64,000 bases of DNA, from positions 1,176,529-1,240,528 of the forward strand of contig NZ_LMIS01000001.1 in the NCBI RefSeq assembly GCF_001428805.1. The letters are read 5' to 3'. This document shows positions 18,226-28,105 of the stretch, in pieces. This stretch comes from Aeromicrobium sp. Root236. Lineage in GTDB: Bacteria > Actinomycetota > Actinomycetes > Propionibacteriales > Nocardioidaceae. Position 1 is the first letter of the stretch. Each line of letters begins with the position of its first letter. The position numbers were made by a program, and so were the translations under genes. The notes below the pieces were generated by a model, which worked only from the letters and a program-made list of their open reading frames with translations, did no database searches and was not told where the DNA came from.

Positions 18226-19086
18226 GTGACCGAGACCCTCCGCGACGGCGACCTCGTGCTGGAGCCCACCACGGGGTCCGACGAGTTCACCGGCTTCGCG
18301 ATCATGCTCGACGGCCAACGGGTCGGCACCGTCGCGCTGCGCGGCGAGGACGGCCGCACGGCGTCGATCCGCTGGAACGCCGGCACGGACAACATCCCGG
18401 TCGCGGTGCGGGCGCTTCGCCTCGCGCTCGCATACGCCTTCGACGATCTCGGCATGACCCGGGTCGAGGCGCGGATCCCGCTCGAGCGCCTGGGCGACGT
18501 CAGGGCCGCCTCGATCGCCGGGATGCGACGCGAGGGCGTCCTCCGCGGCGCCGGCGACGACCCGGACCGCGCCCTGCTGGCCCGGATCGTCGACGACCCG
18601 GAGCCGCACAGCCGCGACGGGTTCATCGCGATCCTCAACGCGGGACTGCCGACCAAGCGGGTCATCAGCCAGGGACTCCTGCGCGACGAGCACGGGCGCG
18701 TGCTGCTGTGCGAGCTGACCTACAAGCAGGAATGGGACCTGCCCGGCGGCGTCGTCGAGGTCGGCGAGGCGCCTTCGATCGGGCTGGCCCGCGAGCTCGA
18801 GGAGGAGCTCGGCGTCAAGGTCGAGGTCGGCGACCTCATCACGGTCAACTGGCTGCCCGCCTGGCGGGGCTGGGACGACGCGTGCATCTTCCTGTTCGAC
18901 CTCGGCGTCGTCGACAGCTCGGTCACCGACGACATGACTCTGCAGGCCACGGAGATCAAGTCCGTGCGGTGGTGCGGGCCCGAGGACGTACGCGCGCACG
19001 CTGCTGCAGCGGCGATCGAGCTCCTCGAGGCGGTCGAGGCCGGCTCGCTGCCGACCTACCGCGAAGCCCCCAAAGCCGCGGAGTAG
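18226..19086 (+). CDS. GNAT-like/NUDIX hydrolase fusion
   Basis: 286 residues in two parts. Residues about 1-110 resemble the core and C-terminal half of a RimL-type GNAT acetyltransferase (LALAYAFDDLGMTRVEARI, then RAASIAGMRREGVLRG), shorter than a full GNAT domain. Residues about 145-270 form a NUDIX domain with an intact box: GGVVEVGEAPSIGLARELEE followed by ELGV. The NUDIX part should hydrolyse a nucleoside-diphosphate-linked substrate with Mg2+; the substrate is unknown. The GNAT-like part may be a binding domain, or a degenerate acetyltransferase. Confidence 0.82.
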   Translation: MTETLRDGDLVLEPTTGSDEFTGFAIMLDGQRVGTVALRGEDGRTASIRWNAGTDNIPVAVRALRLALAYAFDDLGMTRVEARIPLERLGDVRAASIAGMRREGVLRGAGDDPDRALLARIVDDPEPHSRDGFIAILNAGLPTKRVISQGLLRDEHGRVLLCELTYKQEWDLPGGVVEVGEAPSIGLARELEEELGVKVEVGDLITVNWLPAWRGWDDACIFLFDLGVVDSSVTDDMTLQATEIKSVRWCGPEDVRAHAAAAAIELLEAVEAGSLPTYREAPKAAE

Positions 19087-19098
19087 CTCCGCTGAGTC

Positions 19099-19165
19099 CT
19101 CGCTGAGCCTGACGTTTCTGTTGGGCACCTACGGCGTGTCGCACCGAAACGTCAGGCTCAGCGAG
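19099..19165. repeat. 20-bp perfect inverted repeat between convergent genes
   Basis: Arms CTCGCTGAGCCTGACGTTTC (19099-19118) and its exact complement (19146-19165) enclose 27 bases. It lies between the NUDIX gene (plus) and the cold-shock gene (minus), downstream of both. It could be a bidirectional terminator or a dispersed REP-like element; there is no U-tract and the loop is long. Confidence 0.75.
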
Positions 19166-19181
19166 CACCTCGGGCATGACA

Positions 19182-19209
19182 AAGGCCCGGGAGCAAGCTC
19201 CCGAGCCTT
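19182..19209 (-). terminator. Rho-independent terminator of the cold-shock gene
   Basis: On the minus strand AAGGCTCGGGAGC - TT - GCTCCCGGGCCTT forms a 13-bp stem with one G-U pair, followed by TGTC. It sits about 80 bases after the csp stop. A smaller stem (GGGGACG/CGTCCCC, 19243-19262) precedes it in the 3' UTR. Confidence 0.75.
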
Positions 19210-19287
19210 CGTTGGTGTTACTTCAGATCAAAAGAGATCAGAGGGGACGACAAGCCGTCCCCAAGCTCTCGCGAGCCTGGATCTGAA

Positions 19288-19491
19288 TCAGAGGGGACGG
19301 ATGTTCGTCGCCTGCAGGCCCTTCTGGCCCTGCTCGACGTCAAACTCGACCTTCTGGTTCTCGTCCAGCGAGCGGTAGCCGCTCGTGGCGATCGCGCTGA
19401 AGTGCGCGAAAACGTCTTCGCTGCCGTCGTCGGGGGCGATGAATCCAAAGCCCTTGTCAGCGTTGAACCACTTGACGGTTCCTGTAGCCAT
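19288..19491 (-). CDS. Cold-shock protein (CspA family)
   Basis: 67-residue OB-fold RNA/DNA chaperone. RNP1 KGFGFI and RNP2 VFAHFS are present, in [23 protein letters not shown] 19491 follows GAGGAGAAAC; the open frame to 19551 is leader. The leader of about 90 bases contains a 7-bp hairpin (GTCGCTC 19516-19522 with GAGCGAC 19534-19540), consistent with the structured 5' UTRs of csp mRNAs. Terminator at 19182-19209. Confidence 0.95.
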   Translation of the reverse strand: MATGTVKWFNADKGFGFIAPDDGSEDVFAHFSAIATSGYRSLDENQKVEFDVEQGQKGLQATNIRPL

Positions 19492-19659
19492 GTTTGTTTC
19501 TCCTCTTGGCGAGTTGTCGCTCACGCCTTTCGCGAGCGACTGTCGCGACACACATCCAACCTGCGAGAAGAACTAGCTACCTTGCGGAACTTGATCAGCC
19601 GTAGAATCCAACGTCGTGCAACCCCACCATCGTAGCGGGTGGGAGGCCCTGTCCGCATC

Positions 19660-21944
<2,285 letters not shown>

Positions 21945-22003
21945 CTATCGGGCGACGGGCGCGCGCCCGGACAGGCGGAGCGGTTCGGCCGGCGCCGCGT
22001 CGC

Positions 22004-22909
22004 TCAGAAGAGCGCTGACGCGAGGGCGCGACGAGCCGTCGCCACGCGCGGGTCCGCGACGCCGACCACCGTGAACAGGTCGAGCAGCCGCTGGCGCACG
22101 AGCTCGCGGTCATCGCCGGACGTACGCTTCACGAGCTCGATCAGCCGCGCGAACGCGTCGTCGACGTGTCCGCCGCTGACGTCGAGGTCGGCGACGAGCA
22201 TCTGGGCCTCGAGGTCGTCGGGCGAGTCGGCAGCGGCCTTGCGGGCGGCCTGCAGGTCGGCGCCCTGCGTACGGGCGAGCAGCTTGACCCCGGCGAGCCG
22301 CTCGGAGATCTCGGCGTCAGCCGGATACTGCTTCTGCAGCTTGTCGTACTCGGCGACGGCCGTGTCGAAGTCGCCCGCCGCGAACGCCTCGTCCGCCGTG
22401 GCGAACCGCGGGTCCTCGGCCTCCTCGGGCTCAGCAGCTTCAGGGGCTTCCCCGGTCGGCGCAGCGCGACCCGCCACGCCGTTCTGGGCAGCGACGTTGA
22501 TGAGCTCGTCGAAGTAGCGACGTGCCTCGGCCTCCTCGACCGTGCCCTGGAACAGCGGGACGGGCTGGCCCTTGACGAGGCCGACGACGAGCGGCACCGC
22601 CTGGGCCTGGAGCGCCTGGGCGATCGCCGGGTTGGCGTCGATGTCGACCTGCGCCAGGACGATCTGCCCGGCGTACTGCGAGACCAGGCCACCCAGCATC
22701 GCGTTGAAGCTCTCGCTCTGGGGCGAGCGCGGCGACCACAGGCTCAGCACGACGACGTAGTCCATCGAGGCCTGCAGGGCCGCGGTCTGGAAGTTCTGCT
22801 CGGTGATGTCGACGACGTACGATCCACCGCCCGCGGCAGGCTGGCCGGGACGGGCCGGCGGCTGCTTCAGCGCGGAGAGGTCGATGGCGCCGGGGCGCGA
22901 GAAGTTCAT
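22004..22909 (-). CDS. Thioredoxin-fold/TPR protein (YbbN/CnoX-like) lacking the CXXC motif
   Basis: 301 residues: an N-terminal linker, a thioredoxin-like domain (about 30-140) and a C-terminal TPR region (about 165-300), as in the co-chaperone YbbN/CnoX. Where thioredoxins have WCGPC this protein has LWSPRSPQS, so disulfide exchange is not expected; a chaperone-holdase role is inferred. ATG 22909 is exactly six bases after TACACT, so it is leaderless; longer frames upstream are shadow. Confidence 0.88.
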   Translation of the reverse strand: MNFSRPGAIDLSALKQPPARPGQPAAGGGSYVVDITEQNFQTAALQASMDYVVVLSLWSPRSPQSESFNAMLGGLVSQYAGQIVLAQVDIDANPAIAQALQAQAVPLVVGLVKGQPVPLFQGTVEEAEARRYFDELINVAAQNGVAGRAAPTGEAPEAAEPEEAEDPRFATADEAFAAGDFDTAVAEYDKLQKQYPADAEISERLAGVKLLARTQGADLQAARKAAADSPDDLEAQMLVADLDVSGGHVDDAFARLIELVKRTSGDDRELVRQRLLDLFTVVGVADPRVATARRALASALF

Positions 22910-22921
22910 GCGCCCAGTGTA
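22910..22921 (-). promoter_or_regulatory. Leaderless -10 box of the thioredoxin-fold gene
   Basis: On the minus strand TACACT (22921-22916) is followed by six bases and the ATG at 22909. Confidence 0.55.
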
Positions 22922-22964
22922 TGAACTGGCGCGAAGACGGTGACCGGTGACGCCCTGGTGCCGG

Positions 22965-23513
22965 TCAGCTCCCTTCCAACAAGCGTTGCTCGATCGTGCG
23001 GCCGCGCAGACCCGAGCGCTGCACGACTCGCTGGATGGTGAGGTCACGGGCATCGGGATCGCCGATGTAGCGGATGTGACGCAGGCCCTGGGCCTGCGCC
23101 GCGGACTCGAAGATGAAGTGGCCGTAGCCGAGGATGCGTCCCAGCAGCGGCTTCTCGACGGTGATGTCGAGGATGCGGGTGATCGGCATCGTGGCGATGC
23201 GGACCGAGAACACCCCGGTCGCCCGGAAGACCCGCATGTTGGTGACGACGAAGACGTCACGGCGCTCGCGCATCGCGAGATAGGCCGCGTGCAGGGCGAG
23301 GGCCAGGCCGCCCACGATGAACAGCCAGCCGAGCTGGATCGGACCGACGAGCGCCAGGACCCACAGCACGACGGTGCCGACGACCTCGGCGATCGGCTTC
23401 CAGAACACGATGCCGTGGTGGCGCACCAGATCGATCACGACCTCGCCCTCATCGGCGAGGAGGTGGCTGTCGATCTCCTGATCAGGCAACCGGTCGAGCA
23501 GCGCCCGCAGCAT
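22965..23513 (-). CDS. PH-domain (bPH2/DUF304) membrane protein
   Basis: 182 residues: an N-terminal soluble stretch, two adjacent membrane segments (VVGTVVLWVLALVG and GWLFIVGGLALALHAAYLA) and a C-terminal bacterial PH domain (DVFVVTNMRVFRATGVFS; ITRILDITVEKPLLGRILGYG). This is the YdbS/YdbT-like layout. The molecular role of the family is unclear; membrane-associated. ATG at 23513 is seven bases after the stop of the 52-residue membrane peptide gene, so both are probably co-transcribed. Confidence 0.82.
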   Translation of the reverse strand: MLRALLDRLPDQEIDSHLLADEGEVVIDLVRHHGIVFWKPIAEVVGTVVLWVLALVGPIQLGWLFIVGGLALALHAAYLAMRERRDVFVVTNMRVFRATGVFSVRIATMPITRILDITVEKPLLGRILGYGHFIFESAAQAQGLRHIRYIGDPDARDLTIQRVVQRSGLRGRTIEQRLLEGS

Positions 23514-23520
23514 CAGGGAC

Positions 23521-23679
23521 CTATTTGACGAGCTCGTTGAAGAACACACCGACCTGCTGGAAGGCGTCCATGATGCCGCTGAACGAGCTGCTCACGAAGT
23601 CAGCAGCATCGTCGGGCGTCGACAACAGGTAGTAGATCGCGAAGCCGACGAGCAGCAGGAGGAAGACCTTCTTGAGCAC
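23521..23679 (-). CDS. 52-residue single-span membrane protein
   Basis: Starts GTG 23679 and reads MLKKVFLLLLVGFAIYYLL, one membrane helix, then an acidic/amphipathic tail with DDAADFVSSSFSGIMDAFQQ. I do not recognise a characterised family. A hexamer CACAAT lies six bases before the GTG, a weak leaderless promoter. Close spacing to the PH-domain gene supports it as a real gene. Confidence 0.65.
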   Translation of the reverse strand: MLKKVFLLLLVGFAIYYLLSTPDDAADFVSSSFSGIMDAFQQVGVFFNELVK

Positions 23680-23752
23680 ATCGCCATTGTGTCGAAGACC
23701 CTCCGCCCAGCCGCGAAGGCGCGCCGGGGACCGGCATTCCGTCGAGAACGGG

Positions 23753-24715
23753 TCAGACGTGCTCGACCAGCGTGTCGGCGGCGGCGTACGGGTCGGTCTC
23801 GCCGGCCAGGACCTGCGCGGCGAGCGTGTCCAGGCGGGCATCTCCCGAGAGCCCGGCGAACCTCGACTGCATCTCGGCAAGCGCGAGCGCCTCGATCTCA
23901 CGGCGCAGGCGGGCGAGCCGACGCCGCTCGAGCTCCCCGGAGTCACCGAGGTGCGTCCGGTGGGCCCCGATCTGCTCCGCGACCTCGTCGACACCCTCAC
24001 CCCTGGTCGCGACCGTGAGCACGATCGGCGGCTTCCAGGCACCGTCGGCACGGTCGGTCATCGCGATGACCGACCGCAGCTCCCGCCTGGTCGCCTCTGC
24101 CCCGTCGCGATCGGCCTTGTTGACGACGAAGACGTCACCGATCTCGAGGATGCCGGCCTTGGCGGCCTGGATGCCGTCACCCATGCCGGGGGCCAGCAGC
24201 ACCAGGGTCGTGTCGGCGAGCCCGGCGATCTCGACCTCGGACTGGCCCACGCCGACGGTCTCGACCAGCACGACGTCGCACCCGGCGGCGTCCAGCACCC
24301 GCAGGGCCTGCGGCGCCGACGCGGACAGGCCGCCGAGATGCCCCCGGCTGGCCATCGACCGGATGTAGACGTCGTGGTCCGTGGCGTGGTCCTGCATGCG
24401 TACGCGGTCGCCGAGGAGCGCGCCGCCGGAGAACGGCGACGAGGGGTCGACCGCGAGCACGCCGACCCTCTTGCCCTGCGCCCGCAGCGCACTGACGAGG
24501 GCTGAGGTCGACGTCGACTTTCCGACGCCCGGCGAGCCGGTGATGCCGACGATGTGCGCCGAGCCCGTGTGCGGTGTCAGCGCGGCGCTGACCTCGCGCA
24601 GCAACGGCGACCGGTCCTCGACCAACGAGATCAGCCGCGCCACGGCCCGGGCCTCGCCGGCTCGTGCGCGTTCCACGAGCTCGGCGACCGGAACGGCGCG
24701 GCTGCCTCGGCTCAC
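23753..24715 (-). CDS. meaB: Methylmalonyl-CoA mutase-associated GTPase MeaB
   Basis: 320-residue G3E GTPase that protects and reactivates B12-dependent acyl-CoA mutases and gates cofactor loading. Walker A GSPGVGKST, VLAVDPSSPFSGGALLGDR, VETVGVGQSE and NKAD are present. Start GTG 24715, ten bases after the thiolase stop, so it is the second gene of that operon. Its likely partner is the ethylmalonyl-CoA mutase at 40672-42645; no methylmalonyl-CoA mutase gene is in this window. Confidence 0.94.
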   Translation of the reverse strand: MSRGSRAVPVAELVERARAGEARAVARLISLVEDRSPLLREVSAALTPHTGSAHIVGITGSPGVGKSTSTSALVSALRAQGKRVGVLAVDPSSPFSGGALLGDRVRMQDHATDHDVYIRSMASRGHLGGLSASAPQALRVLDAAGCDVVLVETVGVGQSEVEIAGLADTTLVLLAPGMGDGIQAAKAGILEIGDVFVVNKADRDGAEATRRELRSVIAMTDRADGAWKPPIVLTVATRGEGVDEVAEQIGAHRTHLGDSGELERRRLARLRREIEALALAEMQSRFAGLSGDARLDTLAAQVLAGETDPYAAADTLVEHV

Positions 24716-24725
24716 CGTCTGGGGA

Positions 24726-25916
24726 CTACTTCTTGGGGACGCGGATGATCAGGGCGTCGCCCTGACCGCCGCCACCGCACAGCGCGGCTGCGCCGATGCC
24801 GCCACCGCGGCGACCCAGCTCGAGCGCGAGGTGCAGGACGATGCGGGCGCCGCTGGCGCCGATCGGGTGACCCAGCGAGATGGCGCCACCGTTGACGTTG
24901 ACCTTGTCCTCGGAGATGCCCATCGCGCGGGTGCTCTCGATGCCGACGGCGGCGAACGCCTCGTTGAGCTCGAACAGGTCGATGTCGCTGACCTCGATGC
25001 CCTCCTTGGCAGCAGCGTTGGCGATCGCGTTGGCGGGCTGCAGCTGCAGGCTCGAGTCGGGGCCCGCGACGACGCCGGCGGCACCGATCTCGGCGATCCA
25101 GGACAGGCCGAGCTCCTCGGCCTTGGCCTTGCTCATGACGACGACCGCGGCCGCACCGTCGGAGATCTGGCTGGCGGAGCCGGCGGTGATCGTGCCGTCC
25201 TTGCTGAACGCGGGGCGCAGCTTGCCGAGCGACTCGACGGTGGTGTCACCGCGGACGCCCTCGTCGGCGCTGATCACGATGGGGTCACCCTTGCGCTGCG
25301 GGATCTCGACGGGAACGATCTCCTCGTCGAAGACGCCGTTCTTCTGCGCCGTGGCGGCGAGCTGGTGCGAGCGAGCGCTGAACGCGTCCTGCTCCTCGCG
25401 GCTCAGCTTGGTGCCGTCGGCGTTGATCTGCTCGGTGAGCCCGCCCATCGCCTGGTCGGTCAGCGCGTCCCACAGTCCGTCGTACGCCATGTGGTCGGTG
25501 AGCTTGGTGTCGCCGTACTTGGTGCCCTCACGCGAGCCCAGCAGCATGTGCGGCGCCTGGGTCATCGACTCCTGGCCGCCCGCGACGATGATCTCGTGCT
25601 CGCCGGCGCGGATCAGCTGGTCGGCGAGCGCAATCGCGTTGATGCCCGACAGGCACACCTTGTTGATCGTGATCGACGGCGTCGTCAGCGGGATGCCGCC
25701 CTTGAACGCGGCCTGGCGGGCGGGCACCTGGCCGGCTCCGGCGCCGAGGACCTGACCCATGATGACGTAGTCGACCTGGTCACCGGTCACACCGGCCTTC
25801 TCGAGGGCACCCTTGATGGCCAGACCACCGAGGTCCGAGCCCGACAGGGACTTCAGGCCACCGAGGAGGCGGCCGATCGGGGTTCGCGCACCGGCGACGA
25901 TCACGGACTGGGTCAT
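24726..25916 (-). CDS. Acetyl-CoA acetyltransferase (thiolase)
   Basis: 396-residue degradative/biosynthetic thiolase joining two acetyl-CoA to acetoacetyl-CoA. Nucleophile Cys88 is in [11 protein letters not shown], His in [11 protein letters not shown] and the second Cys in [12 protein letters not shown] follows GAAGGAG. On the minus strand a -10 TAAAGT (25969-25964) overlaps a GTTAC-N6-GTAA element at 25966-25981. Operon with meaB; divergent from the epimerase. It fits entry to the ethylmalonyl-CoA route or PHB-type C4 metabolism. Confidence 0.95.
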   Translation of the reverse strand: MTQSVIVAGARTPIGRLLGGLKSLSGSDLGGLAIKGALEKAGVTGDQVDYVIMGQVLGAGAGQVPARQAAFKGGIPLTTPSITINKVCLSGINAIALADQLIRAGEHEIIVAGGQESMTQAPHMLLGSREGTKYGDTKLTDHMAYDGLWDALTDQAMGGLTEQINADGTKLSREEQDAFSARSHQLAATAQKNGVFDEEIVPVEIPQRKGDPIVISADEGVRGDTTVESLGKLRPAFSKDGTITAGSASQISDGAAAVVVMSKAKAEELGLSWIAEIGAAGVVAGPDSSLQLQPANAIANAAAKEGIEVSDIDLFELNEAFAAVGIESTRAMGISEDKVNVNGGAISLGHPIGASGARIVLHLALELGRRGGGIGAAALCGGGGQGDALIIRVPKK

Positions 25917-25965
25917 GGGTTGCTCCTTCGAGAGTTCACGTCTTCGAAAAGACCGTGATCTCCAC

Positions 25966-25981
25966 TTTACTCAGAGGTAAC
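25966..25981. promoter_or_regulatory. Shared C4-acyl-CoA regulon element, thiolase/epimerase copy
   Basis: Minus strand GTTACCTCTGAGTAAA, a near-palindrome TTAC-N6-GTAA. It covers the thiolase -10 TAAAGT and is about 54 bases upstream of the epimerase -10. It matches similar elements before ccr, ecm and the 3-hydroxyacyl-CoA dehydrogenase gene. Confidence 0.65.
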
Positions 25982-26034
25982 GTCGGTATGCCGTTCTGTG
26001 CGATGGATCACGCCGCACTGCGGTCCCGGTGCCA

Positions 26035-26047
26035 TACCCTCGTGTCC
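26035..26047 (+). promoter_or_regulatory. Leaderless -10 box of the epimerase gene
   Basis: TACCCT, seven bases, then ATG 26048, without an RBS. Confidence 0.55.
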
Positions 26048-26494
26048 ATGCCTGACAGCCCCCTCGTCCCCGACCACCTCCTCCTCGCGATCGACCACGT
26101 CGGAATCGCGGTCCCGGACCTCGACGACGCGCTGGAGTTCTACGCCTCGACGTTCGGCCTGCACTCGGTGCACGAGGAGATCAACGAGGAGCAGGGCGTG
26201 CGCGAGGCGATGCTCGCCGTCGGCGACTCCGACCAGCGGATCCAGCTCCTCGCCCCGCTCAGCGACGAGTCGACGATCGCCAAGTTCCTGGCCCGCAACG
26301 GCCAGGGCATCCAGCAGCTGGCCTATCGCGTCGCCGACATCGAGGCCGTCTCGGCGATCCTGCGCGAGCGTGGCGTGCGGCTGCTCTACGACAACCCCAA
26401 GCGCGGCACGTCCGACTCCCGGGTCAACTTCGTCCACCCGAAGGATGCCGGCGGCGTCCTCGTCGAGCTCGTCGAGCCCGCGGCATCGCACTGA
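26048..26494 (+). CDS. mce: Methylmalonyl-CoA epimerase (also ethylmalonyl-CoA epimerase)
   Basis: 148-residue VOC-fold metal enzyme that epimerises the C2 of methylmalonyl-CoA (and ethylmalonyl-CoA). His17 in IDHVGIA, Gln66 in RIQLLAP and Glu140 in VLVELV match metal/base positions. The usual His-His before the fourth beta strand is Gln89-Gln90 here (NGQGIQQLAYRV). EEQGVREAML is a strong family stretch. ATG 26048 sits seven bases after TACCCT. The symbol mce here means epimerase, unrelated to the lipid-import mce operon. Confidence 0.9.
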   Translation: MPDSPLVPDHLLLAIDHVGIAVPDLDDALEFYASTFGLHSVHEEINEEQGVREAMLAVGDSDQRIQLLAPLSDESTIAKFLARNGQGIQQLAYRVADIEAVSAILRERGVRLLYDNPKRGTSDSRVNFVHPKDAGGVLVELVEPAASH

Positions 26495-26538
26495 ATCCAC
26501 TGAGTTGGGGATCACAGCCTCAAGCCGTAGCCGCAGAA

Positions 26539-26554
26539 GTTAACGCTTAGTAAC
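26539..26554. promoter_or_regulatory. Shared C4-acyl-CoA regulon element, ccr copy
   Basis: GTTAACGCTTAGTAAC; its last bases form part of the candidate -10 TAACAT (26551-26556) of ccr. It agrees with the thiolase copy at 12 of the first 15 positions. Confidence 0.6.
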
Positions 26555-26596
26555 ATCACGGAAACCCGCGCGCCCCCGAACCGAAGGATCCACGAC

Positions 26597-27934
26597 GTGC
26601 AGAACATCCTTGATGCCATCCAGGCCGGCGACACCTCCTCCGAGGACTTCGCGAACATCGCCCTCCCCCAGACGTACAAGGGAATCACGGTTCACAAGGA
26701 CGAGGTCGACATGTTCGAGGGCATGGCGAGCCGCGACAAGGACCCGCGCAAGAGCCTGCACCTCGACGACGTCCCGATCCCCGAGCTCGCCCCCGGCGAG
26801 GCCCTCGTGGCCGTCATGGCGAGCGCGATCAACTACAACACCGTGTGGACCTCGATCTTCGAGCCGGTCTCGACGTTCGGCTTCCTCGAGCGCTACGGCC
26901 GGCTGAGCGAGTACTCCAAGCGCCACGACCTGCCGTACCACGTGGTCGGCTCCGACCTGGCCGGCGTCGTGCTGCGCACCGGCCCCGGGGTGACGGCGTG
27001 GAAGCCCGGCGCCGAGGTCGTCGCCCACTGCCTGTCGGTCGAGCTGGAGTCCCCCGACGGCCACGACGACACGATGATGGACCCGCAGCAGCGCATCTGG
27101 GGCTTCGAGACCAACTTCGGCGGCCTCGCCGAGCTGGCGATCGTCAAGTCCAACCAGCTCATGCCCAAGCCGGACCACCTCTCCTGGGAGGAGGCCGCGA
27201 GCCCGGGCCTGGTCAACTCCACGGCGTACCGCCAGCTCGTCAGCAAGAACGGCGCCAACATGAAGCAGGGCGACGTCGTCCTGATCTGGGGCGCGTCCGG
27301 CGGTCTCGGCTCGTACGCGACGCAGATGGCCCTCAACGGCGGCGCGATCCCCGTGTGCGTCGTCTCCTCGCCGGAGAAGGCCGAGATCGTGCGCTCGCTC
27401 GGCGCGGAGCACGTGATCGACCGCTCCGCCGAGGGCTACAAGTTCTGGAAGGACGAGCACAACCAGGACCCCAAGGAGTGGAAGCGCTTCGGCTCCAAGA
27501 TCCGTGAGCTCACGGGCGGCGAGGACCCCGACATCGTGTTCGAGCACCCGGGCCGCGAGACGTTCGGTGCGAGCGTCTACGTCACGCGCAAGGGCGGCAC
27601 GATCATCACCTGCGCCTCGACGTCGGGCTACATGCACCAGTACGACAACCGCTACCTCTGGATGAACCTCAAGCAGATCAAGAGCTCGCACTTCGCCAAC
27701 TACCGCGAGGCGTTCGAGGCGAACCGGCTGATCGACAAGGGGCTCATCCACCCGACCGTGTCGAAGGTCTACCCGCTCGCGGAGACCGGCCAGGCGGCGC
27801 TCGACGTGCACCACAACCTGCACCAGGGCAAGGTCGGCGTGCTGTGCCTGGCCCCAGAGGAGGGTCTCGGTGTCCGTGACGCCGAGAAGCGCGCGCTGCA
27901 CCTCGACAAGATCAACAGGTTCCGAGGGGTCTGA
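26597..27934 (+). CDS. ccr: Crotonyl-CoA carboxylase/reductase
   Basis: 445-residue MDR-family enzyme that reductively carboxylates crotonyl-CoA with NADPH and CO2 to ethylmalonyl-CoA, the key step of the ethylmalonyl-CoA pathway. The CO2-pocket residues described for the family are present with the same numbering as in the Kitasatospora enzyme: Asn81 (INYNTVW), Phe170-Glu171 (WGFETNFGG) and His365 (SSHFANY). Thus it is a carboxylase, not only a reductase. GASGGLGSYA binds NADPH. GTG 26597 follows GAAGGATC. Two strong hairpins follow the stop. Confidence 0.96.
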   Translation: MQNILDAIQAGDTSSEDFANIALPQTYKGITVHKDEVDMFEGMASRDKDPRKSLHLDDVPIPELAPGEALVAVMASAINYNTVWTSIFEPVSTFGFLERYGRLSEYSKRHDLPYHVVGSDLAGVVLRTGPGVTAWKPGAEVVAHCLSVELESPDGHDDTMMDPQQRIWGFETNFGGLAELAIVKSNQLMPKPDHLSWEEAASPGLVNSTAYRQLVSKNGANMKQGDVVLIWGASGGLGSYATQMALNGGAIPVCVVSSPEKAEIVRSLGAEHVIDRSAEGYKFWKDEHNQDPKEWKRFGSKIRELTGGEDPDIVFEHPGRETFGASVYVTRKGGTIITCASTSGYMHQYDNRYLWMNLKQIKSSHFANYREAFEANRLIDKGLIHPTVSKVYPLAETGQAALDVHHNLHQGKVGVLCLAPEEGLGVRDAEKRALHLDKINRFRGV

Positions 27935-27954
27935 GGAACGAAGACCCCTCGGAA
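27920..27954 (+). terminator. Hairpin overlapping the ccr stop codon
   Basis: Perfect 12-bp stem TTCCGAGGGGTC (27920-27931) with its complement (27943-27954) and an 11-base loop holding the stop codon. No U-tract; possibly an mRNA-stabilising or first-stage termination structure. Confidence 0.6.
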
Positions 27955-28004
27955 CTCACCGGCACTGTCGCGGCATCTGACACTCTCGCCGCGCGGACTC
28001 CCCA

Positions 28005-28049
28005 GGGGCATCGATACGGCCGACAACGGCCGTGTCGGTGCCCCTTTCC
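28005..28049 (+). terminator. Strong terminator between ccr and the DivIVA-like gene
   Basis: 17-bp stem GGGGCATCGATACGGCC / GGCCGTGTCGGTGCCCC with two compensatory G-U pairs and a 6-base loop, then TTTCC. It ends ccr transcription; the next gene has its own -10 (TATGGT, about 28055). Confidence 0.8.
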
Positions 28050-28105
28050 GGCGGGTATGGTGGACCCACACCTGACAACCCCTCTCTTTCACGAATGGGA
28101 ACAGC

